Positions 17,228 to 26,033 of a stretch of 64,000 nucleotides of DNA are shown piece after piece. The stretch's first letter is position 1; the number at the start of each line of letters is the position of its first letter. The position numbers and the translations under genes were made by a program. Under the pieces are notes generated by a model, which did no database searches, was not told the DNA's origin, and worked only from the letters and a program-made list of their open reading frames with translations. The DNA comes from a virus, in the IMG/VR virus record IMGVR_UViG_3300043466_003540, positions 1 through 64,000 of that record; one strand, written 5' to 3'.

Positions 17228-19048
17228 ATGACAAACGGACTAGATGGAATTCAAGTAAGCCTTGTTGACTCTGTAGAAAAAGCAAATGAATTTATCTCTT
17301 GGCTGGGGCAACGACGTCCTCACGATGCAATCGCTGTAGATATCGAAACTGGAGAAAAACTAGGTTCTCCTAGAGACCATGCTCTATCTCCTTGGCATGG
17401 AGATATTCGTTTAGTTCAAGTTGGTGACGGTATGCATGGCTGGGCTATCCCTTGGGCAGAGTGGTCTGGTGTTTTTTATGAAGCAATGAGTAAATTTGAT
17501 GGACCTATTGTTTGTCACAATATTGCATTTGAAGCAAGATGGTTTGCAGTTAAATCTAATTGGGAAATACCTTGGCATCGTGCACATGACACAATGATTA
17601 TGGCTCACCTTATCGACCCACTAGGTCCTGGTGGACTAAAACCTTTATCAGCAAGACTTGTAGATGGTCATGCTGCGCACCTTCAAGATAAGTTAGATAT
17701 TGATTTATCAAAAAATGGATGGACATGGGGGACTGTCCCGACAAACTTTGAACCTTATTGGTCTTATGGCGCACTCGATACTATTTTAACGATGCGTTTA
17801 TGGGAAAAGTTTTACGAAAAATGCGGTCCTAACAAGCCTTACCACAAAGCCTATGAAATCGAGATGGCTGCTAGAAAAATAGTTACTCGTATGGAGATAA
17901 ATGGTGCAAGAGTTGATTTAGAGTACTCGAAACGTAAGTATGAAGAACTTATTAATTACACCGAGTCTGTAAAAGAGTGGGCTGAAAAAACCTATGCTGG
18001 AACTAGTATCACCAGCAATATTCAACTAGTGAGATTATTTGAAAAACTTGGTGCAGAGATAACTGAAACTACCCCTTCTGGTCAAAAATCTGCAAGTAAA
18101 GACCAACTTCACCTGCTGACTATCCAAGGCAATGATGAGGTTAAAAATCTTGCCGAGACAATTTTAAAACAACGTAAAGCAGATAAACTGGCAAATACCT
18201 ACTTCCTAAACTTTTTAAACAAGTCAATTGACGGAATTGTTCACCCTTCCGTAAAAACACTAGGTGCTCGTACTTCTCGTATGTCTATTACTGACCCAGC
18301 GCTACAAACCCTTCCAAAGGGAGATGACACTGTTCGTAGAGCTTTTATACCTAAAGACAAAGACCACGTAATTATTACCTCCGACTTAGACCAAGTTGAG
18401 TTCCGTATGTTTGCATCTTTATCTAAAGATCCTAATTTAATTAATCTTTTTAATCGCGCTGACGCAACTGGCTCAGACCCCTTTACTGAAATTGGTCGAG
18501 AGGTGTATCAAGAACCAGATATGACTCGTTCAGATAAAAGACGTACTTTGATTAAGGGAATGGTTTATGGTCGTCTCTATGGTGCTGGAGTTGCTAAACA
18601 AGCAATTACTGCTGGAGTTCTAGAGTCTCAGATGAAATCTGTGTCGGATGCTTTTGATAAGCGTTACCCAGGAATGATTAAGTTTCAAAAAGATATTGAA
18701 AATCTTGGTGTTCGTAGGGAGAGGGATGAAGGTCAAGGTTACATTTACACTTGGACTGGTCGTAAGATTCCTTGCGACGAAGGACGTGTTTACACGCTGA
18801 TTAACTACTTAATTCAAGGCGGAGCTGCTGAAATATTTAAAAGTAATCTAATAAAACTTGACCAAGCAGATTTGACCGAATATCTTATTGTCCCTGTTCA
18901 CGATGAAATTGTTTTACAGGCACCAAGAGAGCAAGCAGAAGAGTTTAAGAAAATAGTTCAAGAATGTATGACAACTACTGAAGGCTGGGATGTTCCACTA
19001 ACTGCTGGAATAGATGGTCCACTTGAAAACTGGGGAGAGAAGTATTAA
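17228..19048 (+). CDS. polA: DNA polymerase I, family A, with 3'-5' exonuclease
   Basis: A 606-residue replicative polymerase. The exonuclease domain has D38-I-E40 (Exo I), a CHNIAFEARWF segment (Exo II) and SYGALDT (Exo III), so proofreading looks intact. In the polymerase domain, motif A is DLDQVEFR (catalytic D386), motif B runs from R439 through K443 and Y447 to Y451, and motif C is VHDE (D559). No 5'-3' exonuclease domain is present. The residue matching E. coli Phe762 is Tyr447. The gene leads the replication module, and its stop abuts the start of the RuvC-like gene. Confidence 0.95.
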   Translation: MTNGLDGIQVSLVDSVEKANEFISWLGQRRPHDAIAVDIETGEKLGSPRDHALSPWHGDIRLVQVGDGMHGWAIPWAEWSGVFYEAMSKFDGPIVCHNIAFEARWFAVKSNWEIPWHRAHDTMIMAHLIDPLGPGGLKPLSARLVDGHAAHLQDKLDIDLSKNGWTWGTVPTNFEPYWSYGALDTILTMRLWEKFYEKCGPNKPYHKAYEIEMAARKIVTRMEINGARVDLEYSKRKYEELINYTESVKEWAEKTYAGTSITSNIQLVRLFEKLGAEITETTPSGQKSASKDQLHLLTIQGNDEVKNLAETILKQRKADKLANTYFLNFLNKSIDGIVHPSVKTLGARTSRMSITDPALQTLPKGDDTVRRAFIPKDKDHVIITSDLDQVEFRMFASLSKDPNLINLFNRADATGSDPFTEIGREVYQEPDMTRSDKRRTLIKGMVYGRLYGAGVAKQAITAGVLESQMKSVSDAFDKRYPGMIKFQKDIENLGVRRERDEGQGYIYTWTGRKIPCDEGRVYTLINYLIQGGAAEIFKSNLIKLDQADLTEYLIVPVHDEIVLQAPREQAEEFKKIVQECMTTTEGWDVPLTAGIDGPLENWGEKY

Positions 19049-19528
19049 ATGAAGTACATAGTGTCTGTAGACCCTGGTAAAGCAACAGGGGTGTGTTTAG
19101 TTGAGTGGTCTGGTGTGCCAGAAGAGACTCCAGTAGTTAAAATGTCAGCAGAGGTTGACCCAGAGACATTTGCTTCTTGGATGGACACGGCTATGTCTAT
19201 TGCTTCTTCTTCCACTCAGTCCTACGATAATGTTTTGGTGGTTTGTGAGCGATTTGTTATTACTGCTCAGACGGTGAGAAATTCACAGGCACCATTTAGC
19301 CTTGAGCAGATAGGGGTTCTAAAGCATATGTGTCGAGTGAAGGAATATGACCCTGAAAAAATCGTTTTTCAATCTCCTGTTGATGCTAAGACTATGTTCC
19401 CTAACGAGGCTTTAAAAAAGTTGGGTACGTGGCATAAAGGCGGGGAAGGGCATGCAAACGATGCCATACGACACGCCCTTTTAAAGTTGGTTAAAAGCGG
19501 TTGGAAGCCAGTAGTTCTGCTAAAATAG
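19049..19528 (+). CDS. RuvC-like Holliday junction resolvase
   Basis: A 159-residue protein with the RNase H-like fold marks of RuvC: VSVDPGKATGVCLVEW with D8, a glutamate in VVCERFVI, and an acidic residue in HANDAIRHAL near the C-terminus. It would cut branched DNA during recombination or clear branches before packaging. It starts directly after the polymerase stop, in the same operon. It may be a more general phage branch nuclease than cellular RuvC. Confidence 0.82.
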   Translation: MKYIVSVDPGKATGVCLVEWSGVPEETPVVKMSAEVDPETFASWMDTAMSIASSSTQSYDNVLVVCERFVITAQTVRNSQAPFSLEQIGVLKHMCRVKEYDPEKIVFQSPVDAKTMFPNEALKKLGTWHKGGEGHANDAIRHALLKLVKSGWKPVVLLK

Positions 19529-19572
19529 ATATGGACAGAAAAAAATAAACTAAAAAATATTTCAGTCCATAT
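19529..19572 (+). terminator. Imperfect hairpin before the helicase gene
   Basis: ATATGGAC at 19529-19536 pairs with GTCCATAT at 19565-19572, and GAAA/TTTC extends the stem after one mismatch. The loop is A-rich and there is no U tract. It could be an attenuator or processing site between the resolvase and helicase genes. Confidence 0.4.
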
Positions 19573-19589
19573 ATAGGTAAGGAGTCAGG

Positions 19590-21389
19590 GTGGCAGTATC
19601 TGTAGATATAGATGCTCAAGGGGAGCATATCCTTATAAGTGCTGATTGGCGCTATAAAGAACTCTGTAAAAGCCTCCCAGGAGCCTCCTGGAGCGCTTCT
19701 GAGCAGGTTTGGAGGGTTCCCCTAAGTTGGACAACCTGTCTAGCCTTACGCTCAACATTCCGCAATGATTTAGAGATAAAGCCTACTTTAGGCGCTTGGG
19801 CAGCCAATCAATTAGCAACAAGAATCACCCCAGCCAATAATTTAAGAGAGTTAGAGACCTACGAAGGCGATGAAGTCCTATTTCCTCATCAAAGAGCAGG
19901 GGTTGCCTTCCTAGCAACTGCCAAAAGAGCTCTTCTAGCCGACGAGCCTGGCTTAGGTAAGACTGCTCAGGCAATTAGAGCCTTAAAAGAGTTACACGAT
20001 AGAGGAGAAGATGTTTTCCCTATTTTAATTGTCTGCCCTAATACTTTAAAAAATAACTGGGCAAGAGAGTTTGTTACATGGTGGCCAGATGTAAGTACGC
20101 AGGTTATTAAAGGCTCTGCTCTTCAACGCAAAAAACAATTTGACCAACCAGCGCAAGTATTTATTATTAACTGGGAGTCCTTACGCTCTCACTCAAGACT
20201 CTCTCCTTACGGCTCTATCTCTTTAACAAGGTGCAAGGCTTGCGGAGGTCAAGATGAAAAGATTAGCGAGAACCGTTGCGAAGTCCACTTAAGAGAACTA
20301 AACAATTTTAAATTTAAAGCAGTGATTGCAGATGAGATTCACAGAAGTAAAGATCCTAAATCAAAACAATCCCGTGCTCTCTGGTCTGCCTCTGGTACCG
20401 CTGAGATTCGCTTTGCACTAACTGGAACACCTATTGCTAACAATGTTGTAGACCTTTGGTCAATACTTCACTGGATTTCCCCAAAAGATTGGCCTAGCAA
20501 AACAAAGTGGATTGACCGAATGGTTGATGTGATGCTTAACGCTTTTGGTGGAATGATGGTTCTAGGGGTCAAACCTCAGATGCAAGAGGAGTTTTACAGC
20601 AGCGTAAACCCTTACATGAGACGCATGCTTAAAAAAGTTGTACTACCTAACCTGCCTCCAGTTCTAAAAGAGCGTAGAGATGTAGAGATGTCTACTAAGC
20701 AGAAAAAGGCTTACGAACAGATGAGAGATTTGATGATATCTGAACTCGAATCTGGGGACACCCTTGCAGCACCTAGCGTTCTGACTCAGACGATACGACT
20801 TCTTCAGTTTGCTAGTTCTTACGCAACTATTGTTGTCAATGAAGAGACTGGTGAGCCTAAAGCAGTATTAGACTCTCCTTCTTGCAAAATTGATGCTCTG
20901 ATGGATGACATTGGCAACGGGGACTTTGGGGATGACTCTGTAGCAGTAAGCGCTGTCTCTAAACAACTTATTAATCTTCTCAGCGCAGAGTTGACAAAGA
21001 AAAAAATTGCTCACGGTCTAATCACAGGCGACCAAGATGAAGATGAGCGTCAGAAGGCTATTGACGATTTCCAATCTGGAGCAATAAAATGGATTCTCTT
21101 TACAGCCCAAGCGGGAGGAGTTGGAATTACACTCACTGCTGCTCGTCGCTTGATAATGCTTCAAAGACCTTGGTCTTTAGTTGATTACAAGCAGGTTCTA
21201 GACCGCGTACATAGAATCGGAAGCGAAATACACGACTCTATAGTAATTACCGACTATGTTACAGAGGGAACTATAGAAGAAAGAGTTATTCAAGTTTTAG
21301 AAACTAAAGCCGATAACTTTGAACAAATTGTTAAAGATAAAGACCAGCTTCTCAAACTACTACAAGATGATAAGACAGGAAACCTATGA
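19590..21389 (+). CDS. SNF2-type DNA helicase/translocase
   Basis: A 599-residue superfamily 2 protein with GTG start and AAGGAG in front. The N-terminal segment (residues 10-50, ending WSASEQVWRVPLSW) resembles a HARP-like DNA-binding motif. Motif I is DEPGLGKT near residue 120, motif II is DEIH, motif III TGTPIANN, motif V AGGVGITLTAA and motif VI DRVHRIGS. A CxxC...C cluster near residues 211-230 could bind zinc. SNF2-like proteins of this size in phages are thought to remodel forks or anneal DNA. The stop overlaps the next start by four bases. Confidence 0.88.
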   Translation: MAVSVDIDAQGEHILISADWRYKELCKSLPGASWSASEQVWRVPLSWTTCLALRSTFRNDLEIKPTLGAWAANQLATRITPANNLRELETYEGDEVLFPHQRAGVAFLATAKRALLADEPGLGKTAQAIRALKELHDRGEDVFPILIVCPNTLKNNWAREFVTWWPDVSTQVIKGSALQRKKQFDQPAQVFIINWESLRSHSRLSPYGSISLTRCKACGGQDEKISENRCEVHLRELNNFKFKAVIADEIHRSKDPKSKQSRALWSASGTAEIRFALTGTPIANNVVDLWSILHWISPKDWPSKTKWIDRMVDVMLNAFGGMMVLGVKPQMQEEFYSSVNPYMRRMLKKVVLPNLPPVLKERRDVEMSTKQKKAYEQMRDLMISELESGDTLAAPSVLTQTIRLLQFASSYATIVVNEETGEPKAVLDSPSCKIDALMDDIGNGDFGDDSVAVSAVSKQLINLLSAELTKKKIAHGLITGDQDEDERQKAIDDFQSGAIKWILFTAQAGGVGITLTAARRLIMLQRPWSLVDYKQVLDRVHRIGSEIHDSIVITDYVTEGTIEERVIQVLETKADNFEQIVKDKDQLLKLLQDDKTGNL

Positions 21390-22312
21390 GTGGAGTTGTT
21401 AGATTATCTAACTCAGAAATACAGACATTTAAAGATTGTCGCCGTAGATGGTGGCTAACTTATTACCGTGGATTAAAACCTAAACACCAAGACATGACTG
21501 GTCCATTGGCTATGGGAAGTAGAATTCACGCCGCTTTAGATGCTCACTATACGCAAGGCGTTCCTTTGCTTACTGCACACGCAGAATTAATTGAACAAGA
21601 CAAACAACTTTTACTCCAAGATTTTAGAGATGTATCTAACCTTGAAACAGAAGGTGAGTTAGGTCGCATTATGCTTGAGGGGTACGAGCAATGGGTAGAA
21701 GAAAACGGTATTGACGCCGAGTTAGAGATGATATCTACCGAAGAAACAATTATTGCACCCTTGTTTAATGGTGAAGTAGAACTTCAAGGAAAACTTGATA
21801 TGCGTGTTCGTCGTAAAGGCGATGGCGTAAGAATGTTTAGAGACTTTAAAACTGTAGGAGGTTCTTTATCTGAGTTTGCAAATATGGCTCATATGAATGA
21901 ACAGGTTATGACATACATGCTTTTAGAGTCTACAAAAAGAGATGAATCGGAAAGAAGTGAAGGCGGAATATTTACTCTTCTTAAAAAAGTTCGCAGAACT
22001 GCGGCCGCTAAACCTCCTTTCTACGACCAAATAGAAATTCGTCATAACATCTTTACTATGCGTTCTTTCTGGAATAGAATTCACGGAACAATCACAGACT
22101 TGATGAGAGTAAGACATGCTTTAGATTCTGGTGAAAGCCACGCATTTAATGCTTATCCAAAAGCAAGTCGTGACTGCAAATGGAAATGCCAATTTTTTAC
22201 TATCTGCCCAATGTTTGACGACGGAAGCGCCGCTGAACAAGCACTTAGTGAAATGTATGAGGAGACTAATCCTTATGCATACTATGAAACAGAGAAAAAA
22301 GGAGGCGAGTGA
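21386..22312 (+). CDS. Cas4/RecB-like PD-(D/E)XK nuclease with Fe-S cluster cysteines
   Basis: A 308-residue protein. It starts with SNSEIQTFKDCRRRWW (Cys18), has the nuclease core GKLDMRV and RMFRDFKT, and ends with a CKWKCQFFTIC cluster. One N-terminal and three C-terminal cysteines are the mark of the iron-sulfur Cas4/AddB-type nucleases. It would process DNA ends together with the downstream Sak4-like ATPase and SSB-like protein. There are no CRISPR genes nearby, so the Cas4 likeness reflects the family only. Confidence 0.85.
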   Translation: MSGVVRLSNSEIQTFKDCRRRWWLTYYRGLKPKHQDMTGPLAMGSRIHAALDAHYTQGVPLLTAHAELIEQDKQLLLQDFRDVSNLETEGELGRIMLEGYEQWVEENGIDAELEMISTEETIIAPLFNGEVELQGKLDMRVRRKGDGVRMFRDFKTVGGSLSEFANMAHMNEQVMTYMLLESTKRDESERSEGGIFTLLKKVRRTAAAKPPFYDQIEIRHNIFTMRSFWNRIHGTITDLMRVRHALDSGESHAFNAYPKASRDCKWKCQFFTICPMFDDGSAAEQALSEMYEETNPYAYYETEKKGGE

Positions 22313-22315
22313 CGT

Positions 22316-23095
22316 ATGAGTGAGATTCAACGCTCTCTTACGGTTATGGTGTACGGAGAAAGCAAGGTAGGTAAATCTACTTTTGCTGTAACTGCTCCAT
22401 ACCCACGACTCATGCTTGACGTCGAGGGTGGGCACCGATTCCTACCTATCGTTGTTAAGTATTGGGATCCTCTTCGCGAGGAACCACCAATTGCTGATGG
22501 AACTTGGGACACTGTTGTAGTTACTGTTCGTGACTATGACACTGTTATTAAGGTGTATCAGTGGTTACAACTTGGAAAGCACCACTTTAAGAGTTTGATT
22601 ATCGATTCAATCTCTGAACTACAAGTGAAGTGTATGGATAGTATCGCTGGCACAGAACAAATGAAGATGCAGCAATGGGGAGAACTACTTCGTCACATGG
22701 GCGGTCTTCTTCGTGACCTTCGCGATTTAACTATGCATGCTACAAATCCTCTTGAAGCAGTTGTACTAACTGCTATGTCAAGAACAAGTCAGGATGGAAG
22801 ACACCGTCCATATCTACAAGGTCAACTAGCAATTCAAGCACCATATTTTTACGACATTCTTGGTGCGTTGACAGTGGAGCAAATGGCAAACCCAGATCCG
22901 CTGCAGCCTCCCTACAAAGTAAGGCGTATGTATGTGGAAAGAACAAATGATTATGAGGCTGGCGAGCGAGTACAAGGTCGCCTAGGTTCTATAGTCGAAC
23001 AAGATAAGTTATCAATCGAAGTAATGCTTAATACTATTTTTGGAGTTAAGCAAACTGCTCAAGAAAAAACCACTAAAGAAAAGAAAGAGGTATAA
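22316..23095 (+). CDS. Sak4-like RecA-fold ATPase (single-strand annealing)
   Basis: A 259-residue P-loop protein with Walker A GESKVGKST at residues 14-22, and a Walker B-like LIIDSISEL near residue 100. The size and the lack of a RecA C-terminal domain fit the Sak4 family of phage recombinases (often annotated AAA or RecA-like). Its place between a RecB-like nuclease and an SSB-like gene, with gaps of only three bases, is the usual phage recombination cassette. Confidence 0.85.
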   Translation: MSEIQRSLTVMVYGESKVGKSTFAVTAPYPRLMLDVEGGHRFLPIVVKYWDPLREEPPIADGTWDTVVVTVRDYDTVIKVYQWLQLGKHHFKSLIIDSISELQVKCMDSIAGTEQMKMQQWGELLRHMGGLLRDLRDLTMHATNPLEAVVLTAMSRTSQDGRHRPYLQGQLAIQAPYFYDILGALTVEQMANPDPLQPPYKVRRMYVERTNDYEAGERVQGRLGSIVEQDKLSIEVMLNTIFGVKQTAQEKTTKEKKEV

Positions 23096-23098
23096 CAA

Positions 23099-23611
23099 AT
23101 GAGTACTCTAAACTGGGGTGACCTCATCAAAGAAGCAGGCGAATCAGGAAACTATGATCCGCTTCCAGATGGCGATTATGATGTTGTAGTTGTAGAAGCT
23201 ACACACAAAATGACACAGAGTGGCAAAACAATGTTCTCTGTAAAAGCGCAGGTTGAGGGTGGCGCTCATAACAAGCGTCTTGTCTGGGACAACTTAGTTG
23301 TTTCTCCAGATAGCCCTGCTGCTCTTGGTATCTTTTTCAAAAAGATGCATGCTCTTGGTGTTCCTCGTGATTACTTCCTACAGCAACCAGCGCCAACCAA
23401 TGCTCAAATCGAGCAAATAATTAATGGTAAGCGTTTCCGTGCTCAGGTTGGCACACGTACTTGGAATGGTTCTAAGAAGAATGAAATCAAGAACTACTAC
23501 CCAATCGCCGCACAAACTTCTGCAGCACCTACAACTGCAGCAGCACCAGCACCTGCACCAGCACCTGCTCCAGCGCCAGCACCTGCTGCCGCTCCTGCTG
23601 CCCCGTTCTAA
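23099..23611 (+). CDS. SSB-like protein (DUF669 type) with Ala-Pro tail
   Basis: A 170-residue protein whose first 140 residues (LPDGDYDVVVVEATHKM, KTMFSVKAQVEGG, LVWDNLVVSPDSP) match the DUF669 family of phage single-strand DNA-binding proteins. The last 35 residues are a tail of alternating Ala and Pro that ends in PF. Many SSBs end in an acidic tip with a final Phe. Here the linker is Ala-Pro and not acidic, although the terminal Phe is kept. It closes the recombination operon, just before a strong hairpin. Confidence 0.82.
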   Translation: MSTLNWGDLIKEAGESGNYDPLPDGDYDVVVVEATHKMTQSGKTMFSVKAQVEGGAHNKRLVWDNLVVSPDSPAALGIFFKKMHALGVPRDYFLQQPAPTNAQIEQIINGKRFRAQVGTRTWNGSKKNEIKNYYPIAAQTSAAPTTAAAPAPAPAPAPAPAPAAAPAAPF

Positions 23612-23625
23612 ATAAAAAATAGAGT

Positions 23626-23674
23626 TTACTAGATGTTGTTGTTGTTCAGGGGAATTACCAACAACATCTAGTAA
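23626..23674 (+). terminator. Perfect 16-bp inverted repeat after the SSB gene
   Basis: The arms at 23626-23641 and 23659-23674 are exact reverse complements (16 bp) around a 17-base loop. There is no U tract after it. It may act as a terminator, as a 3' stabiliser or RNase III site for the recombination operon, or as a protein-binding site. Confidence 0.65.
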
Positions 23675-23698
23675 CCATCTTAGATATAAGAGGTTTAT

Positions 23699-24709
23699 AT
23701 GAAGGTATTAATTACAGGATGCACAGCCTCTCATGCATCCAGAAATACAAACGATAAAAATCCTTCATTTGCTGGAATTATTAATATTGCTTTAACTGAA
23801 TTAGGTTTTGATGTTACTTGGGAAGATCCTTCAGTAACTATGAGTAAAGATTATTTATCTCAATATGATTCTGTCTTGGTAGGTATCTCTAAACCAACAG
23901 GTATTGCATCTCATAGGGCATACGGGGCGCTGTCTGTAATTAATCACGCTAGTGATTTAGGGACTCTATCCCTATTTATGGACACCATTGACCCCCACAA
24001 ACTTTACTTTAGTTTAGGAGATATATACAGAAAACCTGAATCCTTCTTTGGAAGTTTTTACTCTAAAAAGCGAGAGTATAAGTTGGCTCAGGAGCCTAAA
24101 AACTATGAAAATGTTATAGAGGGCGCTAAGAAACTTTATGGAAATGCTTGGCCTAAAACAATTATTCCATCATATCCTTGGTCGAAAGAAGAAGTAGTTA
24201 CTAAATACATACCTAATGTAGATAGAACAAAATTATTTTTAGTGTCCCCAGACGCCGCTCTTTTAGAAATTAATAACCCGATTCAAAACTATGCCGATGG
24301 AAATTATTGGTGTATCGATAACCCTAAGACTGATTGGTATCGTAAAGTGTCTGTATCCCTGTCTAATCCTCAGGTCAACTACAGAGCGACTAAGTGGGAA
24401 GGCAATAAAGACATACTCACTAGATTAACTAACTCTATGGGTGCACTAGTTTCAGTCTATAAGTCTGGAAACCCTTGGTGGTTCCCCACTCTGTCTCAGG
24501 CACTATATGTTGGGGTACCAGCAATTACCGACTGGAGACTGACCACAAGTATGGGTCCAGAGTGGTCGATGCTTCCAAACTCTATAGAGGAGATGAGCCC
24601 TATAGAAAGAGTTGAACTATCTAAAAAGCAAAAAGAGTCTTATATTCAAAATATACCCTCGTGGGAGAGTGTAAAAGAGAATATCGGAAACATACTGTTA
24701 CAAAAGTAA
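23699..24709 (+). CDS. Putative GT-B type glycosyltransferase
   Basis: A 336-residue protein with a Rossmann-like N-terminus (MKVLITGCTASHASRN) and a C-terminal region with WWFPTLSQALYVGVPAITDW, which resembles the donor-binding half of GT-B glycosyltransferases. The rest matches nothing I know. It lies alone between the recombination genes and the small-gene run, far from the large sugar cluster, so it could act on DNA or nucleotides and not on the virion. ATG start after AAGAGG. The enzymatic call is tentative. Confidence 0.42.
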   Translation: MKVLITGCTASHASRNTNDKNPSFAGIINIALTELGFDVTWEDPSVTMSKDYLSQYDSVLVGISKPTGIASHRAYGALSVINHASDLGTLSLFMDTIDPHKLYFSLGDIYRKPESFFGSFYSKKREYKLAQEPKNYENVIEGAKKLYGNAWPKTIIPSYPWSKEEVVTKYIPNVDRTKLFLVSPDAALLEINNPIQNYADGNYWCIDNPKTDWYRKVSVSLSNPQVNYRATKWEGNKDILTRLTNSMGALVSVYKSGNPWWFPTLSQALYVGVPAITDWRLTTSMGPEWSMLPNSIEEMSPIERVELSKKQKESYIQNIPSWESVKENIGNILLQK

Positions 24710-24739
24710 TAAACAAACTAACTAAGAAAGGAACAAAAA

Positions 24740-25171
24740 ATGGCTGATGTAGATATCGCTTGGGTGAAAGAGCAACTGACAAAAAATAAGACCAGAAGAA
24801 TTGTTGGTGACTCTGTTTTAACTCTTCTCAAGTCATGGGAAGATGTAAAAGAAAAAAATAAAGAAGAAAAAGTTGACTACTCTAAAGATATTATTGCTAT
24901 CTTTGCTAAGTTGTCATTAGGTCACGCTCTTGTAAAAGAAGAAAAGGGCGAAACTTGGGTTCAAGTAACTCCTGGCTCAATTGTCTTGGCAGATTACGTT
25001 CGAATAAAGTTTGATGCTTTTGATAATAAGAGCGGTAAAGACTTTAATGGAAGAAGAGGTCGCGTTGTAGGCATTCGCTATGGAGATATTATTGTTAAAA
25101 GTGATGACAATAAAACTCCTCTTCTAGACGGAGTCCATTTGAGAGCAGAACAATTAGAAAAGCGCTTGTAA
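24740..25171 (+). CDS. Hypothetical protein with an SH3/KOW-like C-terminal half
   Basis: A 143-residue protein. The first half is helical and charged. The second half (VLADYVRIKFDAFDNKSG, NGRRGRVVGIRYGDIIVK) has the beta pattern of small SH3-like or KOW domains that bind nucleic acid or ribosomal/transcription factors. ATG follows AAAGGAA. It is followed two bases later by another small gene. Function unknown. Confidence 0.6.
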   Translation: MADVDIAWVKEQLTKNKTRRIVGDSVLTLLKSWEDVKEKNKEEKVDYSKDIIAIFAKLSLGHALVKEEKGETWVQVTPGSIVLADYVRIKFDAFDNKSGKDFNGRRGRVVGIRYGDIIVKSDDNKTPLLDGVHLRAEQLEKRL

Positions 25172-25172
25172 C

Positions 25173-25391
25173 TTGAAAACAGTTACATATAAGTTTTGCG
25201 TACCTGGGGATAACCACCAAGAAATTATTGACAACATTAAAGAAGAGATATCTTCTTACCTTGCAATAAACTCTGATGACCCACTAAAATACGTTAATTA
25301 TGAAGTAAGTGTTGAAAGCACCGCTGATAAAAATCTTCCCAAAAAATACAATGCTCTAGTTATAGCGAGGATAAAAGATGACATCAGGTAA
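25173..25391 (+). CDS. Small hypothetical protein, TTG start
   Basis: A 72-residue beta-alpha protein (KTVTYKFCVPGDNHQEI...). It starts with TTG two bases after the previous stop and overlaps the next gene by 14 bases, so it is probably translated by coupling. No family recognised. Confidence 0.55.
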   Translation: MKTVTYKFCVPGDNHQEIIDNIKEEISSYLAINSDDPLKYVNYEVSVESTADKNLPKKYNALVIARIKDDIR

Positions 25392-25707
25392 TGAAGAAGA
25401 AACAACGACAACTAGTGAAACTACTACCTTACGTGTTGAAGCGTTGCGAGAGGCTGCCAGAATTATTTCGGGGGAAAGAAACAAACAGTACGGAGACCCT
25501 GAAGATAATTTTGAACGAACAGCAAAAATTTGGTCTGTAACTCTAGGTATTAATATTACCAATGAAGATGTTGCAATGATGATGGTTGGGCTTAAAGTGG
25601 CTAGGTACGCTTCTAAGTCTGGATTCCAACCTGACACTTGGGTTGATATTGCTGGTTATGCTGCATGTGGTTATGAAGTAGGAAGTTTGGAGAGCAAGAA
25701 AAATTAG
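25378..25707 (+). CDS. DUF6378-type conserved phage protein
   Basis: A 109-residue protein with the pattern EALREAARIISGERNKQYGDP and DTWVDIAGYAACG, found in many actinophages and other phages (DUF6378). The helical composition and conserved acidic residues recall all-alpha nucleotide pyrophosphatases, but the role is not established. It lies within the small-gene run just upstream of the first WhiB gene. Confidence 0.72.
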   Translation: MTSGNEEETTTTSETTTLRVEALREAARIISGERNKQYGDPEDNFERTAKIWSVTLGINITNEDVAMMMVGLKVARYASKSGFQPDTWVDIAGYAACGYEVGSLESKKN

Positions 25708-25753
25708 TTAGTAAGTTAATAACCATATAACCAAACTTTAAAAGGAGAGCCAA

Positions 25754-26026
25754 GTGTCTCGTGGACCATGGGAATTTGAAGAACCGTTATGCGCAGAAGT
25801 GGGTGTAGAGATATTTTACACTGAAGATAAAGATGAAAAGAAAGTGGACTCAATGAGTACATATGTTATGGCAAACTCCATATGTAAAAGATGTACTCAT
25901 AAAGCCGAGTGCGCTGACTGGGCCATTAAAAATGAATTATTTGGTTTTTGGGGAGGGCTAAGCCCCAAGGACAGAACTAATATAAGGAAGCATCAAAAAA
26001 TTTCTGTAAATATAGATTTAAAATAA
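25754..26026 (+). CDS. WhiB-type Fe-S transcriptional regulator 1
   Basis: A 90-residue protein with GTG start behind AAAGGAG. One cysteine near residue 13, then CKRCTHKAEC, supplies the four ligands of the WhiB [4Fe-4S] cluster. The FGFWGGLSP turn follows, then a short basic C-terminus. WhiB proteins occur in Actinobacteria and their phages. Phage copies (for example in phage TM4) can repress host WhiB genes and alter septation or superinfection. The spacing between the first and second cysteines is long because of an insert (residues 20-40). Confidence 0.88.
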   Translation: MSRGPWEFEEPLCAEVGVEIFYTEDKDEKKVDSMSTYVMANSICKRCTHKAECADWAIKNELFGFWGGLSPKDRTNIRKHQKISVNIDLK

Positions 26027-26033
26027 ATCTAGA

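Noticed and set aside
21386-22312. The Cas4-like protein as part of a CRISPR system
   Set aside because: No other cas gene or array is present; the neighbours are phage recombination genes.
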